From: Lewinellaceae bacterium
GTDB lineage: Bacteria > Bacteroidota > Bacteroidia > Chitinophagales > Saprospiraceae
Assembly: GCA_020636255.1 (NCBI GenBank)
Contig: JACJYE010000010.1
Location: 124,001-188,000 of the forward strand
Reading direction: 5' to 3'
Length of the DNA: 64,000 bases
Shown here: one piece after another, positions 8,561-16,447 of the stretch
How the letters are laid out: every line of letters starts with the position of its first letter
Position numbering within the stretch: position 1 is the first letter of the stretch
Program-made: the position numbers and the translations under genes
Notes under the pieces: generated by a model
Told to the model about the DNA's origin: nothing
The model's input: the letters and a program-made list of their open reading frames with translations, nothing else
The model's database searches: none

Positions 8561-8944
8561 TTATCCAAATTCTACCACATCATTTATGGTGCTTATGAGT
8601 TCGTCGTTATCGAAGGGTTTTGTAAGGTATACTTCGCCTCCGTTGGCGTATCCTTTAAAGCGGTCGGATTGGGTGCCTTTAGCGGTAAGAAAGATGATCC
8701 GGGTGTGTTCCAGCCGGCGGTTTTTGCGGATTTGGCGGGCGACTTCGAAGCCGTCCATACCCGGCATCATTACGTCGAGTACAACGATATGAGGGCGTTC
8801 CTTTTCCATCGTTTGGAGCGCCTGTTCCCCATTTTCTGCTTTCCACACCTGATAGCCTTCCTGTTTGACCAGGAATTCCAGTGCGACCAGGATATTGGGT
8901 TCATCGTCAACCAGTAATACCTTGGTTTGCTTTTTATTTGTCAT
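8561..8944 (-). CDS. Stand-alone response-regulator receiver domain protein
   Basis: A 127-residue CheY-like receiver with no output domain. The acidic pair is Asp13/Asp14 (LLVDDEPN), the phosphoacceptor is Asp57 (VVLDVMMPGMDG), the conserved Thr lies in IIFLTAKG, and the Lys lies in LTKPFD. The frame extends upstream to 8968, but those codons fall inside a terminator hairpin, so the ATG at 8942-8944 (MTNKKQTKVLL) is preferred. It sits between the symporter-histidine kinase and acs, suggesting it is the kinase's partner. CrbR, the partner of CrbS in other bacteria, carries a LuxR-type DNA-binding domain. Here the output must act through another protein or by phosphotransfer. Confidence 0.9.
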   Translation of the reverse strand: MTNKKQTKVLLVDDEPNILVALEFLVKQEGYQVWKAENGEQALQTMEKERPHIVVLDVMMPGMDGFEVARQIRKNRRLEHTRIIFLTAKGTQSDRFKGYANGGEVYLTKPFDNDELISTINDVVEFG

Positions 8945-8957
8945 ATCGTTCCTGCGC

Positions 8958-8986
8958 AAAAAAAGCATTACGGCCGGATGTAATGC
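8958..8986 (-). terminator. Intrinsic terminator or attenuator between sensor kinase and receiver genes
   Basis: On the minus strand GCATTAC and GTAATGC (8980-8986 and 8965-8971) pair around an 8-base loop and are followed by seven T (8964-8958). This is a textbook Rho-independent terminator. It ends only 13 bases before the receiver ATG at 8944, so it both follows the symporter-kinase gene and lies in the leader of the receiver gene. It may act as an attenuator. Confidence 0.7.
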
Positions 8987-9131
8987 ATAAGTTAAATCTA
9001 CAGCTTTTTGCCAAATTAAAAAAACTTCCGGTTAATCCGGGCATGATTTTTATCAGTGTAATAGGTATCAGCTACAAAGTACTAAGGTGAGAAGTACTGT
9101 CTGCCCCAGGCGTTCGATTGCAGCCTTTTTA

Positions 9132-11846
9132 TCATTCTGAAGGGGCCAGCAGGGGGATCTCGACGATGAATGTAGCACCCTGGCTCAGTGCGCTTCGGAT
9201 GGAAATGCGTCCCTGGTGGCGGGAAATGATGGCCTGGGTGATGAAAAGCCCCAGCCCGCTGCCCTGTGGTTTGCCTCTATGTACGTCGCTGACCTGTGTG
9301 AATTTCTCAAAGATCATGTGCTGGTCTTTGGCAGCAATACCCCGGCCGTTATCCTCAATTTCCAGAACGGCCATCGGGCCTTGCTGTGACAGCCGGATGG
9401 ATATCCGGCCTTCGGTTTCGTTACAGAATTTGATGGCGTTGGATATGAGGTTTACGGCCACCTGTGTGAGGTAGTCGGCATGTCCGAGAACGGCCAGGGG
9501 CCGGTTCATAACAGATAGATCGTGGCGGATGTTCCTGTCGCGCATCAGTTGTTGTAACCCGAGGTAGGCTTGTTCTACGATCTCGGCGAGGCTGACGGGT
9601 TCCAGTTCCCATTGGGCCTGGTTGCTCTGCAGCTTCTCCAGGTCGAGCACCTGGTTGATCAGGCGGGTCAGGCGTTCGCTTTCACTGGCCACGATATTGA
9701 GGAACTCCTGTTGCTGGGCTGGCGGTAGGGAAGGTGTCTCCAGCATTATTTTGGACAGTGCTTTGATGGAGGTGATCGGCGTGCGCAGTTCGTGGGTGAC
9801 GGTAGTGATGAAATCCGCTTTGAGCTGGTCGAGTTCCTTGAGCTGCTCGTTGGCCTGTTTGAGTTGTTGGGTCGTGCGTTCCAGTTCGGCCGATTTTTTT
9901 TCCAGGGCTTTGCTATACTGTATGGCCTCTTTCGTTTGCTCCAGTACTTTGAACATTTCCTCCAGGCTTATCGGCTCTTCTTTGCTTATTGACCCGATGA
10001 TCACCTTGGCGGATGCGGCGCCGATAGCGCCGGCCAGGTTCGTTTCGACATAATTTACCAGTTCCGGGCCAGCTGTTTGCGGGTTGGCCTGTTCGTAAGG
10101 CGCGAGCAGGGTAGCTGCCCTGGTTTCACCCAGGAACCGGTTGAGCAGCATGCGGATATCCTGCATACTTGCCTGGCGCCGCATGATGTCGTATTCAACA
10201 CCTCCGGCCTGGTACTTGTAGATATCGACGAACAGGTTTGCCTGTGATATTTCCAGTGGGGTTTGGGTGGTGTAGAGCGAAACGAAGTAGTAGGTTGCCA
10301 GGTTGATGAGCAGGCTCCAGAATGCAGCCTGGGCGATATGGCTGGAACCCTGCATTCCGAACAGGCTGTAAGGCCTCAGCCATTCCAGCCCGAAAGGGCC
10401 GTGTTCCAGGAAAGCGGCCGACAGCTTGGTGGCTTCAAACATCGTCGGCAGGGGGAGGGTATATACCCAGACTGCAAAACCGGCCACCAGGCCTGCCAAA
10501 GCACCTTTTTTCGTCGCTCTTTTCCAAAAAATACCGCCGAATACGCTTGGGATGAACTGGGCTATTGCCGTAAAAGAGATCAACCCAACAGATACCAGCG
10601 TATACTGTTCGCCAACGGCTTTAAAGTACCCGTATGCCAGCAATAGCACGGTGACGATACTGATGCGCCGGATGCCCAGTATCCTGCCTCCGAGGTTGCT
10701 TTTGGGCCTTTCCTGAAAAGACTGTTGCCGGATCAGCAGGGGCAGCACCAGGTGGTTGCTTATCATGATGCTCAGCGCGATAACGGCGACGATGACCATG
10801 CTCGTGGCGGAAGAAAAACCGCCGAGGCCTACGGCCAGGGCCAGCATGTTCTTTCCATGTGCCAGCGGAAGGCTGAGGACAAAGCTGTCGGGTTCGAACT
10901 CGCCATTGGGGAACTCCAGCAATCCGGCAATAGCGATGGGTAATACAAAGATATTGATCAGCAGCAGGTAAAGCGGGAACATCCAGGACGCCTTTTTCAC
11001 GTGGCTGGGGTTCGTATTCTCTACTACGCTAATGTGGAACTGCCGTGGCAGCAGCATTACCGCCGACATCGACAGCAATACCAGCCAGAACCATTCCCAG
11101 CCGTTAATGCCGGATGCTTCCAGGTCGAACAGGCGGGCTATTCCCGCTTGCTGGAGCCCCGACCTGAAAATATCGCCAAAGCCATTGTACAGGCCAAAGG
11201 TTACGAATATCCCGACGGTGAGAAAGGCCACCAGCTTGAGCACGGATTCAAATGCTATTGCGGCAACCAGCCCGCCATGGCGTTCGTTGGGGTCGAGGTG
11301 TCTCGTGCCGAACAGTACGGTGAAAGCAGCCAGGGCAATAGCGATGAACCAGGCGGAATCCTGGTAGAAAGGCCTTTCAGAATGGGGCCCCAGTTGATTG
11401 TCATGGATGGCCAGCAGGTCGAAACTGGTAGAGATGGCCTTTAACTGAATGGAAATATAGGGGATAATGCCAAATATGGCGATCAGTGTAGCTACGACGC
11501 CCAGCCAGGTGCTTTTGCCATAACGCGAGGAGATAAAGTCGGCGATGGATGTTATATGCTGGGATTTGCTGATGATGATGATCTTTCTCAATACCACCCA
11601 CCAGAATGGAGCGACGATAGCCGGGCCGAGGTAAATAGGTAAAAATCCCAGGCCCGTGGTTGCGGCACGGCCTACGCTGCCGTAGTATGTCCATGCCGTG
11701 CAATATACGGCAAGAGATAAGGCATAGATGGTAGAATTGTTGACCAGGCTTCGCCCCTGCTTCTCCCGGTTGTCGCCGTAGTAGGCCAGCAGAAACAAGA
11801 GCGCTACGTAAGCAAAGGATATGACTATGACAATTCCGGGTTCCAT
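9132..11846 (-). CDS. Sodium/solute symporter fused to sensor histidine kinase (CrbS-like)
   Basis: A 904-residue inner-membrane sensor. Residues 1 to about 530 form a multi-pass Na+/solute symporter (SSSF) module that starts like PutP-type transporters. A linker compatible with the STAC domain follows (about 570-640), then a coiled coil and a HisKA domain with phospho-His685 in THELRTP. The ATPase domain has the N-box near 803, DNGRGI near 832 and GSGLGL near 862. CrbS proteins have this architecture and activate acs; that acs and prpE lie directly downstream supports the same role. I see no PAS domain. The start codon abuts the stop of the small upstream membrane-protein gene, indicating co-transcription. 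Whether the symporter part moves a substrate or only senses it is unknown. Confidence 0.9.
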   Translation of the reverse strand: MEPGIVIVISFAYVALLFLLAYYGDNREKQGRSLVNNSTIYALSLAVYCTAWTYYGSVGRAATTGLGFLPIYLGPAIVAPFWWVVLRKIIIISKSQHITSIADFISSRYGKSTWLGVVATLIAIFGIIPYISIQLKAISTSFDLLAIHDNQLGPHSERPFYQDSAWFIAIALAAFTVLFGTRHLDPNERHGGLVAAIAFESVLKLVAFLTVGIFVTFGLYNGFGDIFRSGLQQAGIARLFDLEASGINGWEWFWLVLLSMSAVMLLPRQFHISVVENTNPSHVKKASWMFPLYLLLINIFVLPIAIAGLLEFPNGEFEPDSFVLSLPLAHGKNMLALAVGLGGFSSATSMVIVAVIALSIMISNHLVLPLLIRQQSFQERPKSNLGGRILGIRRISIVTVLLLAYGYFKAVGEQYTLVSVGLISFTAIAQFIPSVFGGIFWKRATKKGALAGLVAGFAVWVYTLPLPTMFEATKLSAAFLEHGPFGLEWLRPYSLFGMQGSSHIAQAAFWSLLINLATYYFVSLYTTQTPLEISQANLFVDIYKYQAGGVEYDIMRRQASMQDIRMLLNRFLGETRAATLLAPYEQANPQTAGPELVNYVETNLAGAIGAASAKVIIGSISKEEPISLEEMFKVLEQTKEAIQYSKALEKKSAELERTTQQLKQANEQLKELDQLKADFITTVTHELRTPITSIKALSKIMLETPSLPPAQQQEFLNIVASESERLTRLINQVLDLEKLQSNQAQWELEPVSLAEIVEQAYLGLQQLMRDRNIRHDLSVMNRPLAVLGHADYLTQVAVNLISNAIKFCNETEGRISIRLSQQGPMAVLEIEDNGRGIAAKDQHMIFEKFTQVSDVHRGKPQGSGLGLFITQAIISRHQGRISIRSALSQGATFIVEIPLLAPSE

Positions 11847-12050
11847 CTAGGGCTTAGTTGAATCATCAGGCCCGACGATCCGCATGGTCAGGAATATCAA
11901 TATGCCCCAGGCCAGGAACAGGAACAGATACGACAAAGGAATATCTCCGGCCAGCTGGCCTTTGCCCAACAGGCCGACTATCGGGAAATTAAAAAGGAAC
12001 AGGGCCAGGATGAATAGGCCCGAAAGTTTGTATAACCTGTCCTTGCCCAT
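11847..12050 (-). CDS. Small two-helix membrane protein preceding the symporter-kinase
   Basis: A 67-residue protein starting at the ATG at 12048-12050 (MGKDRLYKLSGLF). It has two hydrophobic segments (about 7-27 and 36-56) separated by a short loop, and a charged tail. The longer open frame to 12164 overlaps the end of the PorP/SprF gene and is unlikely to be used. Its stop codon directly precedes the ATG of the symporter-kinase, and small two-helix proteins often accompany sodium:solute symporters, so a role in assembly or modulation of that transporter is plausible. I do not recognise a named family. Confidence 0.65.
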   Translation of the reverse strand: MGKDRLYKLSGLFILALFLFNFPIVGLLGKGQLAGDIPLSYLFLFLAWGILIFLTMRIVGPDDSTKP

Positions 12051-12069
12051 GGCCTTTCTATGCGTTCGT

Positions 12070-13107
12070 TTAGAATTTCGGGCAGAGGATCGTTTCGTTT
12101 TCGTATTCTCCCAGGTAAGCGATAGAGACCTCGAAAGCACCGCGCTTGTCGCGCGCTGTACCAACGGCGTTCAGTTTGGTGTCGTAGCTGACGCCCAGGA
12201 GGAAGTTGTTGTATTCAATGCCAACCATAGCTACCAGGGCGTCGAGGGAAAAAGAGTTATCAGCGTTACCTACGGGGCGGGCCCAGCCGCCTACGTGCAG
12301 TGCGGTGCCGCTGATATCATCGACGAGGAACCTGAAGTTGGCGCCGGCATTGACGGCCAGATGCGGGCCCTGGTTATAGAAAAGCACCCTTGGCTGTATG
12401 CGTATACTTTCCCCGGCAGGTATGCTCAGGCTCGCATAAGCCGTGTACTTGCGCAGTAAGGTGTTCTGTTCGCTTTTCTCCGGTTCGTCGGGGTCGTAAG
12501 TAAAACTGGCCTCGGGTTCGAGCAGGTGGTACATGGCGCCTCCGGCATAAATACCGATACCGTGCTCCGGCGAATAGGAATAGTTGAGCCCCGCAGCGAA
12601 ATCGGCCACGGCATAGTTGTTTTCAGGCAGGATCTCAGAGGTAGGGTTGGTATAACCCGAAGAGCCGGAGAACTGGTCTTCAAAGGTGAAATTCTCAAAG
12701 CTGAAATTCCGCTGGGCGATGCCGGCCTGAAAGCCCAGGCTGAGGAACTGGTCGTTGCGGGCGCTCAGCGATTTGTGAAAACTGCCCACGACGTTGATCT
12801 GGTTGTTGGAGTAGCCCACCTCCGGAACCTTATCGTTATAAAAAACGACGCCGACCCCAAAGGCATCTTTATAGCGCTTACCTATGTTGCGCAGGCCGAA
12901 ACGGAGGTCGATCGCAGCAGAAAAGGTTTTATAAGGGTCCTGTTCACGGTAGATGAAGGCCACGCGGTATTTCCCGTCAAAGGTCCCGGCGAGGCCGGGG
13001 TTGAGCGTCAGGGGAGAAGCGAAGAACTGGCTGAAATGCTGGTCCTGCGCCTGCAAAACAGCAGCAGCGAAACAAGCAAGAGCGATGGTTAGTATATATT
13101 TCCTCAT
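12070..13107 (-). CDS. PorP/SprF-family type IX secretion outer membrane protein
   Basis: A 345-residue outer membrane beta-barrel protein. The N-terminus MRKYILTIALACFAAAVLQAQ is a Sec signal peptide. The mature protein begins with DQHFSQFFASPLTLNPGLAG, the hallmark of the PorP/SprF family (compare YSQYMFNPLALNPAYAG). Members partner with T9SS substrates such as SprB and help attach them to the cell surface. The longer frame to 13308 adds a leader without signal character, so the ATG at 13105-13107 is used. There are no other T9SS core genes here, so this is probably one of several paralogues. It lies 19 bp upstream of the small membrane protein gene. Confidence 0.85.
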   Translation of the reverse strand: MRKYILTIALACFAAAVLQAQDQHFSQFFASPLTLNPGLAGTFDGKYRVAFIYREQDPYKTFSAAIDLRFGLRNIGKRYKDAFGVGVVFYNDKVPEVGYSNNQINVVGSFHKSLSARNDQFLSLGFQAGIAQRNFSFENFTFEDQFSGSSGYTNPTSEILPENNYAVADFAAGLNYSYSPEHGIGIYAGGAMYHLLEPEASFTYDPDEPEKSEQNTLLRKYTAYASLSIPAGESIRIQPRVLFYNQGPHLAVNAGANFRFLVDDISGTALHVGGWARPVGNADNSFSLDALVAMVGIEYNNFLLGVSYDTKLNAVGTARDKRGAFEVSIAYLGEYENETILCPKF

Positions 13108-13120
13108 GTTTTTTATCGGA

Positions 13121-13128
13121 CAAAGGTA
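13121..13128 (-). promoter_or_regulatory. Putative -7 element TACCTTTG upstream of the PorP/SprF gene
   Basis: TACCTTTG on the minus strand matches the Bacteroidota -7 consensus TAnnTTTG and lies 14 bases before the ATG at 13107. No TTG is present at the matching -33 distance, and the implied leader would be only a few bases, so the call is tentative. Confidence 0.35.
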
Positions 13129-13295
13129 TACGCTTTGCCCATTATTTTGTACTGAAGTCAACGGACTTTTCCATAGAATTATTATTTTTGGATATATCCT
13201 GATACCGGCCGGTAGGATATTCGTGAAAATTTCAGAGGAAGAGGATGTAAATGGCTGGGAAAACCACGCTCCCGGGAGCGACAAACTGAGCCCGC

Positions 13296-14147
13296 ATGTC
13301 TTATGCAATTTGTCCGATAAGCATTGCTCCGGTGCGCACCGGTTCGTCGAACAGCAGTGAGATGGTTTCTCAGTTGTTATTCGGTGAATTGGCCGAAGTG
13401 CTGGAGGCCAAGGGCCGGCAGTGGGTGAAAGTGCGTTGTGCCTATGACAACTTCGTAGGATGGGTAGCCGGCAACCAGTTGAAAGCCATCACGCCGAGCG
13501 AATTTGAGCGCTTTCAACAGCATTATGCCCATAGCCTGGAGCTCTATCACCCGCTCATGGCCGAAGACCATTACATCCCTGTAGTGATGGGCGCCCAGTT
13601 TCCCGGTTTTGACGGCATGCGTTTCCGGCTGGATGATACCTACTACACGTTCAGCGGCCAGGCCGTTTTCCCGGAAAGCATAGAGGCCAGGCCGGAATTC
13701 GTCCTCAAAATTGCGCGCCGCTATCTCAATGCTCCTTTCCTGTGGGGGGGGCGTTCGCCTGTGGGTATCGATGCCTCCGGCCTGGTGCAGATGGCCTTCA
13801 AACTGGCGGGTTATGCCCTCCCCCGGGAAGCCAGCCAGCAGATCTATATGGGTGAGCCGGTAGGTTTTATAGAGCAGGCGCAACCCGGCGATGTAGCCTT
13901 TTTTGAGAATAAGGCCGGCCGTATCTCCCATTGCGGTATCATTCTTTCCAACAATGAGATCCTCCATGCTTATGGCAGCGTCAGGATAGACAGCCTCGAC
14001 CACTACGGCATTTTTAGTAAAGCCCAGGGCCGTTATACCCACAGCCTGCGGCTGGTCAAGCGCCTGATCACCGAAAAAGCCCCTGCCAGGAATGAAACGC
14101 CCCAGGTGCGGGAAACGGTGAAAAACCAGGTCGGGCTGTTCGACTAG
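13296..14147 (+). CDS. SH3b + NlpC/P60 (C40) family protein lacking the catalytic Cys
   Basis: A 283-residue protein with the layout of Bacteroidota C40 peptidases: N-terminal bacterial SH3 domain (about 5-65), linker, and NlpC/P60 domain (about 135-260). These enzymes cut peptide stems of peptidoglycan. The active Cys normally sits in GxDCSG, but here the sequence is GIDASGLVQ, with Ala160 encoded by GCC at 13773-13775. His212 (SHCGIIL) and the third polar residue His224 (LHAYG) are kept. The protein may be a non-catalytic peptidoglycan binder, unless another residue replaces Cys. No signal peptide is seen. The start MSYAICPISIAPVR is typical of the family. It is divergent from PorP/SprF and convergent with the CBS gene. 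Confidence 0.8.
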   Translation: MSYAICPISIAPVRTGSSNSSEMVSQLLFGELAEVLEAKGRQWVKVRCAYDNFVGWVAGNQLKAITPSEFERFQQHYAHSLELYHPLMAEDHYIPVVMGAQFPGFDGMRFRLDDTYYTFSGQAVFPESIEARPEFVLKIARRYLNAPFLWGGRSPVGIDASGLVQMAFKLAGYALPREASQQIYMGEPVGFIEQAQPGDVAFFENKAGRISHCGIILSNNEILHAYGSVRIDSLDHYGIFSKAQGRYTHSLRLVKRLITEKAPARNETPQVRETVKNQVGLFD

Positions 14148-14167
14148 CGCAAACTTTTCCTACATCA

Positions 14168-15526
14168 TTATACCGCCTGGATAATATCGTATTTGGTGAT
14201 GATATGCAGGGCGCCTGCTTTGTCTTTCACCATTACTGCCGGGATCGTGCGGTCGACGTATTTGCTGAGCTGGCTGAAAGGCAGGTCGATACTGACCACG
14301 GGGAAGGGGGCCCCCATGATGGCGGAGACCTTTTTTTCAGCATGGCCCAATGGGTTTTCCAGGAGGTAAGACAAAACGGCCGTCTCGGTAATTGAGCCGA
14401 CCATCTCATCGCCATCCATAACGGGCATCTGAGAGATGTCGTGTTCCTTCATCAGGTTGAAGGCCTGCCTGACGGTGTCGTCGGTGGACAGGGTGATAAA
14501 CTGCCTGCTTTTTTTCATGGCCAGGATGTCCTTTACGCTTAGCTCGCGCTCCAGAAAGCCCCGCTCCCGCATCCAGTCGTCGTTGTAAACCTTGCCCACA
14601 TAACGGCTGCCGTGGTCGTGGATGACGATCACCACAACATCGTCTTTGGTGAGCTTGTCCTTGAGTTGGGCAAGGCCAGCTACGGCCGAGCCGGCCGAAT
14701 AGCCCAGGAGTAGCCCTTCTTCCCGTGCAAGCCGCCGGGCCATAAGGGCTCCGTCCTTATCAGACACTTTTTCGAAGTAGTCGATCACTCCGAAGTCGAC
14801 ATTTTTGGGTAGGATATCCTCTCCAATGCCTTCGGTGATGTAGGGGTAGATCTCCTTGGGGTCGAACTCGCCGGTTTCGTGGTATTTTTTAAAGACGGAG
14901 CCGAAGGTGTCGATCCCCCAAACCTTTATGTTGGGGTTCTGCTCTTTGAGGTATTTGCCGGTGCCGGAGATCGTGCCTCCGGTGCCTACGCCGACGACGA
15001 GGTGGGTCACCTTGCCATCGGTTTGTTCCCATATCTCCGGGCCGGTCGTTTCGTAATGGGCCTGGCGGTTGGAGAGGTTGTCGTACTGGTTACACCAGTA
15101 GGAGTTCGGGATCTCCATGCTCAGCCTGCGTGCTACGGAATAGTACGAGCGGGGGTCTTCGGGTTCCACGTTGGTAGGGCAAACGATCACCTCAGCGCCA
15201 ACGGCGCGCAGCATATCCATCTTTTCTTTGGATTGCTTATCGGTGGTCGTGAAAATGCATTTATACCCCTTAACGGCTGCCGCGAGGGCGAGCCCCATGC
15301 CGGTATTGCCCGATGTACATTCAATAATAGTGCCGCCGGGGCTGAGATCGCCACGCGCTTCTGCGTCCACCACCATTTTCAAGGCCATGCGGTCTTTAAT
15401 GGAATGCCCGGGGTTGAAGGTTTCCACTTTCATCAGCACCAGTGCTGGGATACCTTCCACCACTTTGTGCAGCCTGACCAGCGGGGTATTGCCTATCGTT
15501 TCGAGTATGTTGTCGCGAAAATCCAT
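14168..15526 (-). CDS. Cystathionine beta-synthase (PLP enzyme plus CBS domain pair)
   Basis: A 452-residue enzyme of the cysteine synthase/cystathionine beta-synthase family. It should condense serine (or an acylated serine) with homocysteine in trans-sulfuration. The PLP lysine is Lys44 in GHSIKDRMAL, the substrate loop is ECTSGNTGMGLALAA, and the PLP phosphate loop is VVGVGTGGTISGTGKYL. Two C-terminal CBS domains (about 335-452) probably bind an adenosyl ligand and regulate activity. The frame is open to 15559, but MDFRDNILETIGNTPLVRL at the ATG 15524-15526 is the family N-terminus. A cystathionine gamma-lyase/synthase-type gene at 29351-30559 could supply the next step. Confidence 0.92.
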   Translation of the reverse strand: MDFRDNILETIGNTPLVRLHKVVEGIPALVLMKVETFNPGHSIKDRMALKMVVDAEARGDLSPGGTIIECTSGNTGMGLALAAAVKGYKCIFTTTDKQSKEKMDMLRAVGAEVIVCPTNVEPEDPRSYYSVARRLSMEIPNSYWCNQYDNLSNRQAHYETTGPEIWEQTDGKVTHLVVGVGTGGTISGTGKYLKEQNPNIKVWGIDTFGSVFKKYHETGEFDPKEIYPYITEGIGEDILPKNVDFGVIDYFEKVSDKDGALMARRLAREEGLLLGYSAGSAVAGLAQLKDKLTKDDVVVIVIHDHGSRYVGKVYNDDWMRERGFLERELSVKDILAMKKSRQFITLSTDDTVRQAFNLMKEHDISQMPVMDGDEMVGSITETAVLSYLLENPLGHAEKKVSAIMGAPFPVVSIDLPFSQLSKYVDRTIPAVMVKDKAGALHIITKYDIIQAV

Positions 15527-15546
15527 TTCTTCTGTCTGATGAGCGC

Positions 15547-15554
15547 CAAAAGTA
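15547..15554 (-). promoter_or_regulatory. Putative -7 element TACTTTTG for the cystathionine beta-synthase gene
   Basis: The minus-strand octamer TACTTTTG fits TAnnTTTG and is 20 bases upstream of the ATG at 15526, in the 38-bp gap after the LysM gene. No TTG is found at the expected -33 position. Confidence 0.35.
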
Positions 15555-15564
15555 CGCAAATTCT

Positions 15565-16416
15565 TTAACGGTGGTATTTGACGCGAACGAAAAAGCGGGG
15601 GTCGATAGCGGCGAGTGCTTTGGCGGCGAGTGGGGACAACACCACGGCTACCTCATCTTTATACGCTGTATCCGGTATCCTGCCGATCACTTTGACATAT
15701 ACGACGCGTTTGCTCATGGGGTTCGTTACGGAAATAATGGAGTTGATGGGAGCGTAGCGGTGCAGGGCGTACAGGTCGGAATCTTCCTTGCTATCGGTTT
15801 TCCAGATAGCGGCGCCCTGGTGTTCGTATTCCTTATTATCGGCAAGTTCATGCTGATATATCTTGCGCATGGCATTGTTGCGGCGGGCAATGGGGCCTCC
15901 CGAGAATTCGCGCAGGCTATCCGGTACGCCATGGATGCTGAGCCACCCTACATGCAGGCACTGGCCCATTTTCAGGGTATGGTCGGCCAGGCGGTTTCGT
16001 TCCATCAGGTCTTCTACGGGCATTTTAAAATAGACCTTGGAAATGCGGTACATGGTATCGCCTTTTTTCACGACGTAATAGGCGGGCACGAATTCTTTGG
16101 GGGTAAAATTGCCGGTAGGGTATCTGCGTATAGCCCGGTTGGGCAGCGGTACCTGTATGCCCATGCCGGGTTGCACGGGATGGTCTTTCAGGCCGGGGTT
16201 GTAGAAATAGAGCTCCTCTACCGACAGGCCGTAGAACCGCGCCAGGGAATAGAGCGTTTGTTTAGGCTGTATAATGTGTTCCATATACTTTTCATCGAAG
16301 GCGTCAACCCCTAGAAAAATGGTATCTTTGGGGGTTAGGTAGTTCAGGCTGTCGCCTGTGTCGGCGTGGCTTAACAGGGGAAAAAGGAGTAGCGCGGAAT
16401 ACAGGATTTTCCTCAT
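15565..16416 (-). CDS. Exported LysM peptidoglycan-binding protein
   Basis: A 283-residue protein with a Sec signal peptide (MRKILYSALLLFPLLSHA). Two LysM domains follow: the first around IIQPKQTLYSLARFYGLSVE, the second around YYVVKKGDTMYRISKVYFK. A C-terminal region (about 195-283) ends SPLAAKALAAIDPRFFVRVKY and resembles the double-psi barrel domain found in LysM/RlpA-type proteins of Bacteroidota. It likely binds peptidoglycan in the periplasm. The frame stays open to 16956 across the divergent kdsB gene, but the signal peptide fixes the start at the ATG 16414-16416. Whether it has enzymatic activity is unclear. Confidence 0.8.
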   Translation of the reverse strand: MRKILYSALLLFPLLSHADTGDSLNYLTPKDTIFLGVDAFDEKYMEHIIQPKQTLYSLARFYGLSVEELYFYNPGLKDHPVQPGMGIQVPLPNRAIRRYPTGNFTPKEFVPAYYVVKKGDTMYRISKVYFKMPVEDLMERNRLADHTLKMGQCLHVGWLSIHGVPDSLREFSGGPIARRNNAMRKIYQHELADNKEYEHQGAAIWKTDSKEDSDLYALHRYAPINSIISVTNPMSKRVVYVKVIGRIPDTAYKDEVAVVLSPLAAKALAAIDPRFFVRVKYHR

Positions 16417-16439
16417 AGTGTTTCCAGTTTGTTGATACA

Positions 16440-16447
16440 CAAATATA
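16440..16447 (-). promoter_or_regulatory. Putative -7 element TATATTTG for the LysM gene
   Basis: TATATTTG on the minus strand matches TAnnTTTG and lies 23 bases upstream of the LysM ATG at 16416. It occupies the 30-bp divergent gap with kdsB and reaches the first base of kdsB, so the two genes probably share regulatory DNA. A -33 TTG is not evident. Confidence 0.45.

Noticed and set aside
13108..13308. N-terminal extension of the PorP/SprF gene
   Set aside because: The extension precedes a clear signal peptide and would bury it; the start at 13107 is better. The same reasoning applies to extensions of the LysM, TonB receptor, SusD, MqnB, CBS and M23/SprB genes.
13113..13322. 12-bp inverted match TTTGTCCGATAA between the PorP/SprF leader and the start of the C40 gene
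   Set aside because: One arm lies inside coding sequence and there is no further similarity around it; chance cannot be excluded.
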